Source: Leisingera sp. ANG1 (GTDB lineage: Bacteria; Pseudomonadota; Alphaproteobacteria; Rhodobacterales; Rhodobacteraceae). Taken from it: a stretch of 64,000 bases of DNA. The stretch covers positions 689,783 through 753,782 of the forward strand of contig NZ_AFCF02000001.1 in NCBI RefSeq assembly GCF_000203975.2, given 5' to 3'. The position numbers and the translations under genes were made by a program. The stretch's first letter is position 1. Each line of letters begins with the position of its first letter. The notes beneath the pieces are model-generated. The model saw only the letters and a list, made by a program, of their open reading frames with translations, did not search any database and was not told the origin of the DNA. Positions 53,257 through 62,656 of this stretch are shown here, in pieces.

Positions 53257-55080
53257 ATGCCCTTATCTGACGCTGCCCTGCTCCGCTTCCTGTCCTCGGT
53301 CCACCCCTACGACAGCCTGGAACCCGCACTGCTGCAGGACCTGGCACCCAAGTTCCGCCAGATCGAAGCAAGCGCAGGCGGCCCCGTCTATGCTCTGAAC
53401 GAAGATCTGGACGGCCTCTACCTGGTTCACACCGGCGAGGTGGAAGTGACCGACGAAAACGGCATCCCCGTCTCCATCCTCGGCCCCCGCAATTCTTTCG
53501 GCGAGCGCGGCCTTACCCGCACTGGACGCGCAGTAACCTCGGCCCGAACCACCACCGACACAATCCTGCTGCTGCTGCCCAAGGCGGACTTCCACGCCCT
53601 GATGGCAAGCCAGCCCAAAGTGGCCAAGTTCTTCGACCGCCGCCGCCCCGGAAGCCGGGACAGCACCAGCCTTGCCACCACCCGCGTGGCAACCATCATG
53701 GCGCGCGACCCGGTCACCTGCTCCAGCGGCCTCACCTGCCAGGGTGCGGCGCAACTGATGCGCGACCGCCGCATCTCCTCCATCTGCGTAACCGACGGGG
53801 ACAGACTGCAAGGCATCCTCACCACCCGCGACCTCACGGCAAAAATCCTCGCCGCCGGCAAACCCATCTCGACCCCGGTCAGCACGGTAATGACCCCGGA
53901 TCCGCTGACCCTGGCGCCTTCCGCCATCGGGTCGGACGTGCTGCACATGATGATGGAGCATGGCATCGGCCATATCCCGGTGGTTGAGGCTGGCAGGCTC
54001 GCAGGCATCGTGACCCAAACCGACCTCACCCGGTTCCAGGCCGTCAGCTCAGGCGAGATGGTCTCCAGCATCGCCCGCGCAGGTTCCGCTGAGGAGATGG
54101 CCAAGGTCACCGCTGAAATTCCCCGTCTGCTGGTGCAGCTGGTAGCTGGAGGCAACCGGCATGAGGTTGTGACACGGCTGATCACCGACATCGCCGACAC
54201 CGCGACCCGCCGCCTGCTGGCGCTGGCCGAGGAGCAATTGGGCGCCCCGCCGGTGCCCTACCTGTGGCTGGCCTGCGGCTCGCAAGGCAGGCGCGAGCAA
54301 ACCGGCGTCTCCGACCAGGACAACTGCCTGATCCTGTCCAATGACCTGAAGCCGGAAGACAACGCCTATTTCGAACAGCTTGCCAAGTTTGTCTGCGACG
54401 GGCTGGATACCTGCGGCTACGTCTATTGCCCCGGCGACATGATGGCCTCCAACCCGCGCTGGCGGCAGCCGCTGCACGTCTGGCGCGACTATTTCCGCGG
54501 CTGGATCGCCAAGCCGAATCCTGAGGCGCAGATGCTGGCCTCGGTGATGTTCGACCTGCGCCCGATCGGCGGCGACGCCGCGCTGTTTGCGGACCTGCAG
54601 CAGGAGACGCTCAGGGCCGCCAGCGCCAATTCGATCTTCACCGCCCATATGACCGCCAACTCGCTGAAGCACACGCCGCCCTTGGGCCTGTTGCGCGGGC
54701 TGGCCACCATCCGTTCGGGCGAGCACCGCAACACGCTGGACATGAAGCACAACGGGGTGGTGCCGGTGGTGGACCTGGGCCGCATCTACGCGCTGCAGGG
54801 CCAGCTGGCAGAGGTGAACACCCGCGCCCGGCTGGAGACGGCGGAGGCCGCGGGTGTGCTCAGCCCTTCGGGCGCGCGCGACCTCATGGACGCCTATGAC
54901 CTGATCGCCCAGACCCGGCTGGAGCATCAGGCCGCACAAATCCGCAGCAGCCAGGCGCCGGACAACTATCTGGCGCCTTCAGATCTGTCGGATTTTGAGC
55001 GAAGTCATCTGCGCGACGCATTTGTTGTTGTAAAGACCATGCAATCGGCAGCCGGGCACGGCAAAGGCATGTTAAGCTGA
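53257..55080 (+). CDS. cNMP-binding/CBS/DUF294 nucleotidyltransferase-like protein
   Basis: A 607-residue soluble signalling protein. Domain order: cyclic-nucleotide-binding-like fold (about 20-130, SILGPRNSFGERGLTRTGRAVTSARTTTD), two CBS repeats (about 145-270; VTCSSGLTCQGAAQLMRDRRISSICV and the second MTPDPLTL...HGIGHIPVVE), then DUF294 nucleotidyltransferase with CGSQGRREQTGVSDQDN (about residues 340-356, with the G-S...D-x-D pattern) and a C-terminal helical DUF294_C. Homologues sit with acetate symporters and the exonuclease gene in many proteobacteria. Activity unproven; nucleotidylyl transfer to a protein is an inference. Confidence 0.92.
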   Translation: MPLSDAALLRFLSSVHPYDSLEPALLQDLAPKFRQIEASAGGPVYALNEDLDGLYLVHTGEVEVTDENGIPVSILGPRNSFGERGLTRTGRAVTSARTTTDTILLLLPKADFHALMASQPKVAKFFDRRRPGSRDSTSLATTRVATIMARDPVTCSSGLTCQGAAQLMRDRRISSICVTDGDRLQGILTTRDLTAKILAAGKPISTPVSTVMTPDPLTLAPSAIGSDVLHMMMEHGIGHIPVVEAGRLAGIVTQTDLTRFQAVSSGEMVSSIARAGSAEEMAKVTAEIPRLLVQLVAGGNRHEVVTRLITDIADTATRRLLALAEEQLGAPPVPYLWLACGSQGRREQTGVSDQDNCLILSNDLKPEDNAYFEQLAKFVCDGLDTCGYVYCPGDMMASNPRWRQPLHVWRDYFRGWIAKPNPEAQMLASVMFDLRPIGGDAALFADLQQETLRAASANSIFTAHMTANSLKHTPPLGLLRGLATIRSGEHRNTLDMKHNGVVPVVDLGRIYALQGQLAEVNTRARLETAEAAGVLSPSGARDLMDAYDLIAQTRLEHQAAQIRSSQAPDNYLAPSDLSDFERSHLRDAFVVVKTMQSAAGHGKGMLS

Positions 55081-55165
55081 CAGCAGCGCCAGCCGGCAGT
55101 GCGGGAGCCTGCGGCGCGAGTATTTAGACAAAGAAGAAGAGGCCTGGGGCCTTCGGGGAGATCGG

Positions 55166-55684
55166 ATGTTTCTGGAACTGATTGCGGTGATCTTTGCGGG
55201 CATTGCCGCGGCGGGCGTGGTGATGCTCCTGAACCGGACGCTCAAGGGCCGGCTGCCGCGCTGGATGGCGCCGGTGGCGGCGGGACTGGCAATGATCGGG
55301 GTGACCATCGCGTCCGAGTACGGCTGGTACAGCCGCACCAAAGCCGCCCTGCCCGAAGGCCTGGCCGTGGCCGAAACCATCGAGAACCGCAGTCTCTACC
55401 GCCCCTGGACGCAGGTGGTGCCTTACGTGGACCGCTTCGCCGCGGTGGATACCGCCACGATGAAAAGCCACGCCGCGCATCCGCAGGTTTTCCTGGCGGA
55501 TCTCTATTTCTTCGGCCGCTGGGCGCCGGTCAGCAAGCAGGCCGCGGTGCTGGACTGCGGTAAGTGGCAGCGTGCGCTGGCCGGTGGCACAGTGGCCTTT
55601 TCCGGCGACGGGCTGCCCAAGGGGCTGGACTGGATCGCAGCCGAGGCCGATGATGCCATCCTCACCACCGCCTGCGGAGGGTAG
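55166..55684 (+). CDS. Hypothetical small membrane protein
   Basis: A 172-residue protein with two N-terminal hydrophobic segments (about 2-21 and 36-50) and a soluble C-terminal domain (SLYRPWTQVVPYVDRF, LADLYFFGRWAPV, KQAAVLDCGKWQRALAGGTVAFSGDGLPKGLDWIAA). A single Cys in VLDCG. GGGGAGATCGG provides the ribosome site, 85 bp after the DUF294 gene stop, and the exonuclease begins 2 bp after its stop. No family recognised; context suggests a role with the neighbouring exonuclease and the acetate module. Confidence 0.75.
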   Translation: MFLELIAVIFAGIAAAGVVMLLNRTLKGRLPRWMAPVAAGLAMIGVTIASEYGWYSRTKAALPEGLAVAETIENRSLYRPWTQVVPYVDRFAAVDTATMKSHAAHPQVFLADLYFFGRWAPVSKQAAVLDCGKWQRALAGGTVAFSGDGLPKGLDWIAAEADDAILTTACGG

Positions 55685-55686
55685 CC

Positions 55687-57096
55687 ATGCACAGACGCCT
55701 GTCACTGCGGCTGCGGATTTTCCTGTTCTTCTGCCTGCTGGCATTTGGCGGCATCGCCGTCACCGCAGGCGCGCTTTGGGCCGGCTACAGCCGGGCAGAG
55801 CAGCCAGAGCTGTCAGATGCCTTCATTTTCTCCGGCCTGCTCAGCACCTTTGCCATTCTCGGCCTCTGCGCCGGGGTCTGGCTGCTGTTCGATGAAAACG
55901 TCGCCAAGCCGATCGAACGCCTGGCTGCGGGTATGCGCGCCCGCGCCCATGCGGGCGTTAGCAAAGAGCTGGATACCCACGGCGCCCGCTACCTGGGCGA
56001 TCTTGCCGCAGCGGCCCAGGGGCTGGCGGGCCAGCTCGGCGCCTCTGCCATGAACGCCGCTGAGGCCATCGCCCGAGAAACGGAGCATCTGGAAGCCGAG
56101 AAAACCCGGCTGGCCGCGCTCCTGACCGACATTCCCATCGCCACCGTGATGGCCAGCCCCGCCCATCAGATCGTGCTCTACGACGGCCAGGCCGCGGCGG
56201 TGCTGGCGGAGGAGGCGCCACCGCGCCTGAATGCACCGCTGTCCGATTACCTGGACCTCACCGGGCTGGAGGCGGCCTATGGCCGGCTGGTGCGCAGCGG
56301 CATGGAGGTTCAGGCAGAAGTCAAAAGCGCCAGCGGCGCTCAGGTGTTCGACCTGCGCCTGAAACCGCTGGGCGGCGCGCCGGGCTATATCATCCTGTTT
56401 GAGGGCGCCCATGCGGGCCTTGCGCCAGAAGACTCCCGCCCGCTGGTTTATGACTTTGGTCTGCTGGAGAGCGAGCATGCGGAATTGAACGGGCGCAAGC
56501 TCAGCAACCTGAGCTATGTGGTGTTCGACACCGAGACCACCGGCCTCTTGCCCCACAAGGATGAGATCGTGCAGATCGGCGCCCTGCGGGTGGTGCGCGG
56601 GCGGATCATCGAAAGCGAAGCCTTTGAAACCCTGGTGAACCCGGGCTGCCCCATTCCGGCCTCCTCAACCAAGGTGCATGGCATCACCGATACCATGGTT
56701 CGGGGGCGGCCCGGCATCGCCAGCGCCGCGCGCCATTTCCACCGGTTTGCCTCCGATGCGGTGATCGTGGCCCACAATGCCCCCTTCGACATGGCCTTCC
56801 TGCACCGCCATGCCAAACGCACCGGTGTCACATGGGACCAGCCGGTGCTGGACACGGTGCTGCTGAGCGCGGTCCTGTTCGGTGCCTCCCAGAACCACAC
56901 GCTCGACGCCTTGTGCGACCGGCTTGATGTCACCATCCCATCTGCCCTGCGCCACACCGCCATGGGGGACGCCCGCGCCACAGCTGAGGTCTTCTGCAAG
57001 ATGCTGCCGATGCTGGAGGCGCGCGGGCTCATGACCTTTGGCGCCATTTTGGAGGAGACCCGCAAACACGGCCGCCTCATTGAGGACTTGAACTAG
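55687..57096 (+). CDS. Membrane-anchored DEDDh 3'-5' exonuclease (DNA pol III epsilon-like)
   Basis: A 469-residue fusion. N-terminal two TM segments (about 10-30 and 44-66), a HAMP-like/PAS-like middle (about 70-260, IPIATVMASPAHQIVLYDGQAAAVL), then an exonuclease domain from residue 275: FDTETTGLLP (Asp281 and Glu283), NAPFDMAFL (Asp368), and HTAMGDARATAE (His423, Asp428). DEDDh residues are complete. Homologues next to DUF294 and SSS genes in other bacteria are annotated as 'exonuclease' without known role. It ends the unit from acs onward; a flavin reductase follows 60 bp later. Confidence 0.92.
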   Translation: MHRRLSLRLRIFLFFCLLAFGGIAVTAGALWAGYSRAEQPELSDAFIFSGLLSTFAILGLCAGVWLLFDENVAKPIERLAAGMRARAHAGVSKELDTHGARYLGDLAAAAQGLAGQLGASAMNAAEAIARETEHLEAEKTRLAALLTDIPIATVMASPAHQIVLYDGQAAAVLAEEAPPRLNAPLSDYLDLTGLEAAYGRLVRSGMEVQAEVKSASGAQVFDLRLKPLGGAPGYIILFEGAHAGLAPEDSRPLVYDFGLLESEHAELNGRKLSNLSYVVFDTETTGLLPHKDEIVQIGALRVVRGRIIESEAFETLVNPGCPIPASSTKVHGITDTMVRGRPGIASAARHFHRFASDAVIVAHNAPFDMAFLHRHAKRTGVTWDQPVLDTVLLSAVLFGASQNHTLDALCDRLDVTIPSALRHTAMGDARATAEVFCKMLPMLEARGLMTFGAILEETRKHGRLIEDLN

Positions 57097-57156
57097 GTAG
57101 ACAATCCGGGCCATGCGTGGCAGGTCACTGCCCGGAACGAACAAAAGGCGCGCGAG

Positions 57157-57657
57157 ATGGCCGACACCAGCTTCATTCCCGGGCCGGAAACCGCCCGGGC
57201 CTACCGTGATGCGCTCGGCTGCTTTGGCACCGGGGTGACGGTTGTCACCACCCAGACGCCCCGCGGCCCGCTGGCCATTACCGTCAACAGCTTCACTTCA
57301 GTCTCGCTGGAGCCGCCGCTGATGCTATGGTGCCCGGCCAAGGCCTCCTTGCGCCACGATGCCTTTGTCGCGGCTGAGAACTTTGCGATTCACGTGATGG
57401 CAGAGGACCAGCTGCCGCTGGCCAAGCATTTCGCCGCTTTCGGCGAGGATTTCAGCGCCGCAGCCTGGCAGCCCAACGATCTGGGCGCGCCGGCGCTGGA
57501 GGGGGTGATCGCCCGTTTCGACTGCCGCCGCTATGCCGCCCATCCGGCAGGCGACCACACCATTGTCATCGGTGAAGTGGCCCGCGTCACCACCCGCCCG
57601 GGCAAGGGGCTGATCTTCAAGCGCGGTCTGTATGGCGGGTTTCTGGAACAGGGATAA
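57157..57657 (+). CDS. Flavin reductase family protein (HpaC-like)
   Basis: A 166-residue FMN/FAD reductase-type protein. Signatures GTGVTVVTTQTPRGPLAITVNSFTSVSLEPPLMLWCPAKAS (HpaC/flavin reductase-like domain) and a C-terminal GDHTIVIGEVARV...GLIFKRGLYGGFL. It gives reduced flavin to a monooxygenase or acts alone. The partner oxygenase is not in the window. Last 41 bp overlap the convergent ferredoxin-type gene. Confidence 0.92.
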   Translation: MADTSFIPGPETARAYRDALGCFGTGVTVVTTQTPRGPLAITVNSFTSVSLEPPLMLWCPAKASLRHDAFVAAENFAIHVMAEDQLPLAKHFAAFGEDFSAAAWQPNDLGAPALEGVIARFDCRRYAAHPAGDHTIVIGEVARVTTRPGKGLIFKRGLYGGFLEQG

Positions 57658-58609
57658 CCGGCAGCTCCGCAACAGGCAGATCCGTCCCGGCTTCATGGCG
57701 GGCTACAGGGGTGGATGCTCCAGCGGCCTTCCCCTCCGCCTCCGTCAGCAAATGCGGCAGCACCGCATAGGCGGTCAGATCCATACCCGGTGTCATGCTC
57801 AGCGCCCGCTGCGGGCAAATCGAGACACACAGCCCGCATTGGGTGCACAGCGATTCCACAAAATTCAGTGCTCCGGCGTTTTCAGTCAGGCTCAGCGCAT
57901 CCGAGGGGCAGACCCAGACGCAGCTGTTGCAATTGTTGCACAGGTCCTCTTGCAGGCTGACAGTGCCATAGGGTGCCTGCTCCGGCAGCGCCGCATGGCC
58001 GGTGCTGGCCGGCAGCAGCGCGGCGGCACTGGCCCGCGCGGTGTCCCTGCGGCTGCCCACCGCCAGCACCTCGGGCTCAACCGAGGGAAACGGCAGCAGC
58101 CGTGCCGCCAGACGCCGGTCCACGGCAGCGGCTCCGTTGAACAGCACAATCCGGCCCAATCCCCCCAGGGCCCGCACCAGGTCCACTTCCAGCCTCTGCG
58201 GCTCGCGCCCCTGCGGCGCTTTGCACGCCTGCAAGTAGACAACGTCGAACCCGCAGGCCAGCGCATGCAGCAGATCAGCATGGGTGATCTTTTCAAGGCG
58301 GCACACCGCGACCGGCACTACATCGCTGTGCCCTACGCTGGCCTCTTCCAGCCCCGCCGGCTCCAACTCATACAGCACCAGGATCTGTGCCCGGCCGGTA
58401 GCCAGCTTGCGGCCATGGGCAGCCTGGCACAGCGGCATCAGCGGCAAGGCGCTGCTTCGGCTCCCCACATCCAGCAGGGCGGACCGTCCTTTGACCGCAT
58501 ACCTTGACCGGCATTCGGCAACTTCCGCCTGAGAGCAAAGGCATAAATGCTGCGGCCCATTGCCAGCAGGTTCATGCCGTTCAGAGATATGTCCGCACAC
58601 CTCTCCCAT
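57617..58609 (-). CDS. 4Fe-4S ferredoxin-domain protein, probably a truncated remnant
   Basis: A 330-residue frame with two clusters of Cys in LCNNCNSCVWVCPSDAL and LCTQCGLCVSICPQRAL (two [4Fe-4S] sites) and an upstream Rossmann-like region that aligns in style with the C-terminal half of a longer (about 650-residue, from memory) Rhodobacteraceae ferredoxin/heterodisulfide-reductase-type protein. The long protein's N-terminal half and its Cys-rich C-terminal tail (F-x-C-x-x-C...C-D-D-C) are missing here, and the end diverges after ALSMTPGMDLTAYAVLPHLLTEAE to a low-complexity tail overlapping the flavin reductase. The start codon is uncertain. It may be non-functional. Confidence 0.6.
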   Translation of the reverse strand: MGEVCGHISERHEPAGNGPQHLCLCSQAEVAECRSRYAVKGRSALLDVGSRSSALPLMPLCQAAHGRKLATGRAQILVLYELEPAGLEEASVGHSDVVPVAVCRLEKITHADLLHALACGFDVVYLQACKAPQGREPQRLEVDLVRALGGLGRIVLFNGAAAVDRRLAARLLPFPSVEPEVLAVGSRRDTARASAAALLPASTGHAALPEQAPYGTVSLQEDLCNNCNSCVWVCPSDALSLTENAGALNFVESLCTQCGLCVSICPQRALSMTPGMDLTAYAVLPHLLTEAEGKAAGASTPVARHEAGTDLPVAELPVIPVPETRHTDRA

Positions 58610-58705
58610 AAGGGAAGGTTAACACAAATTTAAACAACCTGCGGATGTTTTTCCTTCAGGCCGGAATTTTGTTGCAATTTTAACCAATCCTCGGACATTT
58701 CACGC

Positions 58706-58734
58706 AAAACCCCGCCGGACAGGATCCGGCGGGG
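58706..58734 (-). terminator. Rho-independent terminator of the pyrimidine/hydantoin operon
   Basis: CCCCGCCGGA-CAGGA-TCCGGCGGGG hairpin with AAAA on the low-coordinate side (U-run in minus-strand RNA), 28 bp after the substrate-binding protein gene stop. Confidence 0.9.
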
Positions 58735-58762
58735 CTGCAAGGCTTGTTGCTGGTCCGAAGCC

Positions 58763-59749
58763 TTACTTCAGCGCCGCATCAGTGATGGCATGGGTCCAGG
58801 CGCCTTCCGGCTCCTTGGTGATCACCGGATCAGAGCCGCCGCCCATCAGGGTCGACACGGTGCGCTGGTAGTCCGCTTCGTCCAGCGCGCCATTGCTGCC
58901 CGCAGTCAGCTTGGCAATCTCACCCATCATACGCTTCTGGTGGGTCTCGGTCTGGGCACCGGAGGCGTCATTGTCCAGCACGATCTCCGCCGCTTCGTCC
59001 GGGTTTTCCTCGGCGTATTTCCAGCCCTTCATCGACGCGCGCACAAACCGCTCCATCTTGCCGGCAAAGGCCTCATCGCTCAGGTTCTCCTCCAGCACAT
59101 ACAGACCATCTTCCAGCGTCGCCACGCCCTGGTCCTCATACTTGAAGGTGATCAGCTCATCCGGCGACACACCCGCATCGATCACCTGCCAGTATTCGTT
59201 ATAGGTCATGGTCGAGATGCAATCCGCCTGCCGCTGCAGCAGCGGATCGACGTTGAAACCCTGCTTCAAGACTTCCACGCCGTTTTCGCTCTTACCCTCG
59301 GTGGAGATGCCCAGCTGGCTCATCCAGCTCATGAAAGGGAACTCATTGCCGAAGAACCAGACACCCAGGGTGCGGTTGGCCAAATCGGCGGGTTCAGCTA
59401 TGCCGGTGTCTTTCCAGCAAGTCAGCATCATGCCGGAGGATTTGAACGGCTGGGCGATATTGACAAGCGGCAGGCCCTTTTCCCGAGCGGCCAGAGCGGC
59501 AGGCATCCATTCCACCGTCACATCGGCGCCGCCGCCGGCAATCACCTGGGTCGGCGCGATATCCGGGCCGCCCGGCAGGATGGTGACATTCAGATCCTCT
59601 TCCTCATAGAACCCCTTGTCCAGCGCCACATAATAGCCCGCGAACTGCGCCTGGGTCACCCACTTCAGCTGCAGCGTCACGTCATCCGCCGCCTGCGCCG
59701 CCCCCGCGGCCCCCATCATCAGCGCTGCCGCCGTCATCAGATGTTTCAT
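58763..59749 (-). CDS. ABC transporter substrate-binding protein, NMT1/THI5-like
   Basis: Periplasmic receptor of 328 residues with a signal peptide (MKHLMTAAALMMGAAGAAQA). The sequence VTLQLKWVTQAQFAGYYVALDKGFYEEEDLNVTILPGGPDIAPTQVIAGGGADVTVEWMPAALAAREKG is the NMT1 type (pyrimidine precursors such as HMP or related bases). Operon with dihydropyrimidinase argues for pyrimidine or hydantoin uptake. It is the last gene, before a strong terminator. Confidence 0.93.
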   Translation of the reverse strand: MKHLMTAAALMMGAAGAAQAADDVTLQLKWVTQAQFAGYYVALDKGFYEEEDLNVTILPGGPDIAPTQVIAGGGADVTVEWMPAALAAREKGLPLVNIAQPFKSSGMMLTCWKDTGIAEPADLANRTLGVWFFGNEFPFMSWMSQLGISTEGKSENGVEVLKQGFNVDPLLQRQADCISTMTYNEYWQVIDAGVSPDELITFKYEDQGVATLEDGLYVLEENLSDEAFAGKMERFVRASMKGWKYAEENPDEAAEIVLDNDASGAQTETHQKRMMGEIAKLTAGSNGALDEADYQRTVSTLMGGGSDPVITKEPEGAWTHAITDAALK

Positions 59750-59897
59750 GTCTCGTTCTCCCTATTGATTATGATGTGAAGCTTGCCCGGGTTTGACCAT
59801 TCGTTCAAAGTTTTTTCTTTATGAGGCCGGCCTTTGACAGCACCCCGCGCAAGATTTCCGCAAAAACCGCCCCGCAGCCGGCGGGACGGTTCAACTT

Positions 59898-60743
59898 TCA
59901 GCCCCGCTGTGATGGGTGCCAGAAGGTAAAGCTCTTCTCGATCAGCGCCACCAGCCCGTAGAAGGCCGATCCCGCCAGCGCCGCCACCACGATCTCCGCC
60001 CAGACCATATCCAGCGCCAGCTGGCCGACGCTGGTGGAAATGCGGAACCCCATGCCGACGGTGGGCGAACCAAAGAACTCCGCCACAATCGCGCCGATCA
60101 GCGCCAGCGTGGTTGAGATCTTGAGCCCGTTGAACACAAACGGCAGCGCCGCCGGCAGCCGCAGCTTGAAAAACGCCTGCCAATAAGTGGCCGCATAGGT
60201 TTGCATCAGATCCCGTTGCATGGCCGAGGTCTCGCGCAGCCCCGCCACGGTGTTCACCAGCATCGGGAAGAACACCATGACGACGACGACCGCGGCCTTG
60301 GAGTGCCAGTCAAAGCCGAACCACATCACCAGGATCGGCGCGGTGCCGACAATCGGCAGCGCCGCCACGAAGTTCCCGACCGGCAGCAGCCCGCGGCGCA
60401 GGAAATCGCTGCGGTCCACCAGAATCGCAGTCAGAAACGCCGCGCCGCAGCCGATCAGGTAACCGCCAAGCGCGCCCTTCAGGATAGTCTGGGCAAAGTC
60501 CTCCCACAGGATCGGCAGGCTGGAGGCAAAGCGCGCCGCAATCACCGTGGGCGCTGGCAGGATCACCAGCGACACCGCCAGCCCCCTGACCAGCAGTTCC
60601 CAGACCACCAGCACGGTGATGCCGAAGATGGCAGGCACCAGCAGTTGCACCGCCCGGGTCTTCGAGGCCGGGCTGTTCGCCAGCCGGCTGTTCAGCCACC
60701 AGCCCAGACACCAGACAAGGATTGCAAGGATCACCAGTATCAT
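59898..60743 (-). CDS. ABC transporter permease (BPD type)
   Basis: A 281-residue membrane protein with about six hydrophobic segments and the EAA motif (LMQTYAATYWQAFFKLRLPAALPFVFNGLKIS), characteristic of SsuC/ThiX permeases. Overlaps the preceding permease gene by 4 bp (ATGA). The two permeases would make a heterodimer. Confidence 0.93.
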   Translation of the reverse strand: MILVILAILVWCLGWWLNSRLANSPASKTRAVQLLVPAIFGITVLVVWELLVRGLAVSLVILPAPTVIAARFASSLPILWEDFAQTILKGALGGYLIGCGAAFLTAILVDRSDFLRRGLLPVGNFVAALPIVGTAPILVMWFGFDWHSKAAVVVVMVFFPMLVNTVAGLRETSAMQRDLMQTYAATYWQAFFKLRLPAALPFVFNGLKISTTLALIGAIVAEFFGSPTVGMGFRISTSVGQLALDMVWAEIVVAALAGSAFYGLVALIEKSFTFWHPSQRG

Positions 60744-61657
60744 GCCCGCACCCCCATCCGGTTCAAGACAACCTTCTCGATCAGGCCCAGAAGCGCCACC
60801 AGCGCCGCCGCCAGGATCGCCGCGGCAAACAGCGCCGACCAGATCTGCACGGTCTGCCCGTAGTAGCTGCCCGCCAGCAGCCGCGCGCCAAGACCCGCAA
60901 CCGCACCGGTCGGCAGCTCACCCACGATGGCCCCGACCAGCGAGGCGGCGATGCCGATCTTCAGCGAGGCAAAGAGGTATGGCATGGAGGACGGCAGCCG
61001 CAGCTTCCAGAACCCCTGGTTCGTGTTGGCGTTGTAGGTTTTCAGCAGATCCAGCTGCATCGCATCCGGCGCCCGAAGCCCCTTCACCATGCCGACAACC
61101 ACCGGGAAGAAGCTCAGGTAAGCTGAAATCACCGCCTTGGGGATGATCCCCTGCACCCCGATGGAATAGAGCACCACGATGATCATCGGCGCCAGCGCGA
61201 TGATCGGGATGGTCTGGCTGACAATCGCCCAGGGCATCACCGACATATCCATCACCCTGCTGTGCACGATGCCCACCGCCAGCAAAATGCCAAGGCCGGT
61301 ACCGATGGCAAAGCCCAGCAGCGTGGCGCTCAGCGTCACCTGCGCGTGATAGATCAGGCTGCGCTTGGAGGTGATTTTCTTCTCCACCGTGGTCTCCCAC
61401 AGCTCAACCGCCACCTGATGCGGTGCCGGCAGCCGCGGGCGCTCCTGCACCCAGGTGTCGCCGATGGCAAATGTGTTCTGCGCCACCAGCCCGATCTCAC
61501 CCCTGTCCCGGCGCTCCTTAGCGGTGGCGGGGGTGACTTCAACCCCTGCCCGCTCCACCTGGTCCAGCACGCCCTTGATGTTCATCGGCACGCAGGCCGC
61601 ATACCAGAAGGCGATGATCGCGGCGAGCACGGTAAGGACGGCAACAAGGCTTTTCAT
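60740..61657 (-). CDS. ABC transporter permease (BPD type), partner subunit
   Basis: A 305-residue permease starting at the ATG at 61657, which has GGAGGGCGGG just upstream; the longer frame to 61732 lacks such a site. N-terminal TM and a periplasmic loop (about 25-100) precede the transporter domain with the EAA loop (DLLKTYNANTNQGFWKLRLPSSMPYLFASLKIG). It heads the permease pair and is separated from the ATPase gene by 99 bp. Confidence 0.92.
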   Translation of the reverse strand: MKSLVAVLTVLAAIIAFWYAACVPMNIKGVLDQVERAGVEVTPATAKERRDRGEIGLVAQNTFAIGDTWVQERPRLPAPHQVAVELWETTVEKKITSKRSLIYHAQVTLSATLLGFAIGTGLGILLAVGIVHSRVMDMSVMPWAIVSQTIPIIALAPMIIVVLYSIGVQGIIPKAVISAYLSFFPVVVGMVKGLRAPDAMQLDLLKTYNANTNQGFWKLRLPSSMPYLFASLKIGIAASLVGAIVGELPTGAVAGLGARLLAGSYYGQTVQIWSALFAAAILAAALVALLGLIEKVVLNRMGVRA

Positions 61658-61756
61658 GACCCCGCCCTCCCTGATCGGCAGCCGCCCGGTGCACAGGGGG
61701 TGTACAGGGGGTGCACAGTTGTCACCCCCCAATTCCGGCGGGTCCAGCTGGCAAAG

Positions 61757-62596
61757 TCAGTCATCGCCATGCCCCGCCCGCAGCCCCTCGCGCACCCGGT
61801 GGGCGATCTCGATAAACTCCGGGCTGTCGCGGATATCCAGCGGCCGTTCCTTGGGCAATGTGCTGTCGATCACGTCGTGGATGCGGCCGGGACGCGGCGA
61901 CATTACCACGATCTTGGTGGACAGATACACCGCCTCGGGAATCGAGTGGGTGACAAAGCCGATGGTCTTGTTGGTCCGCGCCCAGAGCTTCAAGAGCTGC
62001 TCATTCAGGTGGTCGCGCACGATCTCGTCCAGCGCCCCGAAAGGTTCATCCATCAACAGGATGTCAGCGTCAAACGCGAGCGCCCGCGCGATGGAGGCGC
62101 GCTGCTGCATACCGCCGGACAGCTGCCACGGAAACTTACCGCCGAAGCCTGACAATTCAACAAGTTCCAGGACTTGGTTAACGCGTTTTTCCTGCTCCGC
62201 CTTGGAGTATCCCATGATCTCCAGCGGCAGCTTGATGTTCTTGGCGATGGTGCGCCAGGGGTAAAGCCCAGCCGCCTGAAACACATAGCCATAAGCCCGG
62301 TTACGACGCGCCTCATCCGGGGTCATGCCATTCACGGACAGGCTGCCGCCGGTCGGCGTTTCCAGCGCCGCAATACAGCGCAGAAACGTGGTCTTGCCGC
62401 AGCCGGACGGGCCGATGAAGGAGACAAAGTCGCCCTTGTTGATCTCCAGGCTGACATCTTTCAGCGCGTGCACCGGGCCATCGTTGGTCTGGAAGGTCAG
62501 GTCCAGGTTCCGGGCCTCGATCACACAGTTCGCGGGGGCTGGTGCGGAAGCGGCGGCCTCGGGTCGGATTGCCTGGGTGGTCGGTTCCATATTCAT
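61757..62596 (-). CDS. ABC transporter ATP-binding protein
   Basis: A 279-residue ATPase of the SsuB/TauB/ThiZ subgroup. Walker A GPSGCGKTTFLRC (about 64-76), Q-loop, signature QLSGGMQQRASIARAL, Walker B ILLMDEPFGALD, H-loop VTHSIPEAV. A hydrophilic N-terminal extension of about 25 residues is Ala/Pro-rich. 60 bp downstream of dihydropyrimidinase on the same strand. Confidence 0.95.
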   Translation of the reverse strand: MNMEPTTQAIRPEAAASAPAPANCVIEARNLDLTFQTNDGPVHALKDVSLEINKGDFVSFIGPSGCGKTTFLRCIAALETPTGGSLSVNGMTPDEARRNRAYGYVFQAAGLYPWRTIAKNIKLPLEIMGYSKAEQEKRVNQVLELVELSGFGGKFPWQLSGGMQQRASIARALAFDADILLMDEPFGALDEIVRDHLNEQLLKLWARTNKTIGFVTHSIPEAVYLSTKIVVMSPRPGRIHDVIDSTLPKERPLDIRDSPEFIEIAHRVREGLRAGHGDD

Positions 62597-62656
62597 ATCT
62601 TCGCCTTGATTTCACACAGGAAAACGGGCCGCCGTTACCGGCAGCCCGCTCCTGAT

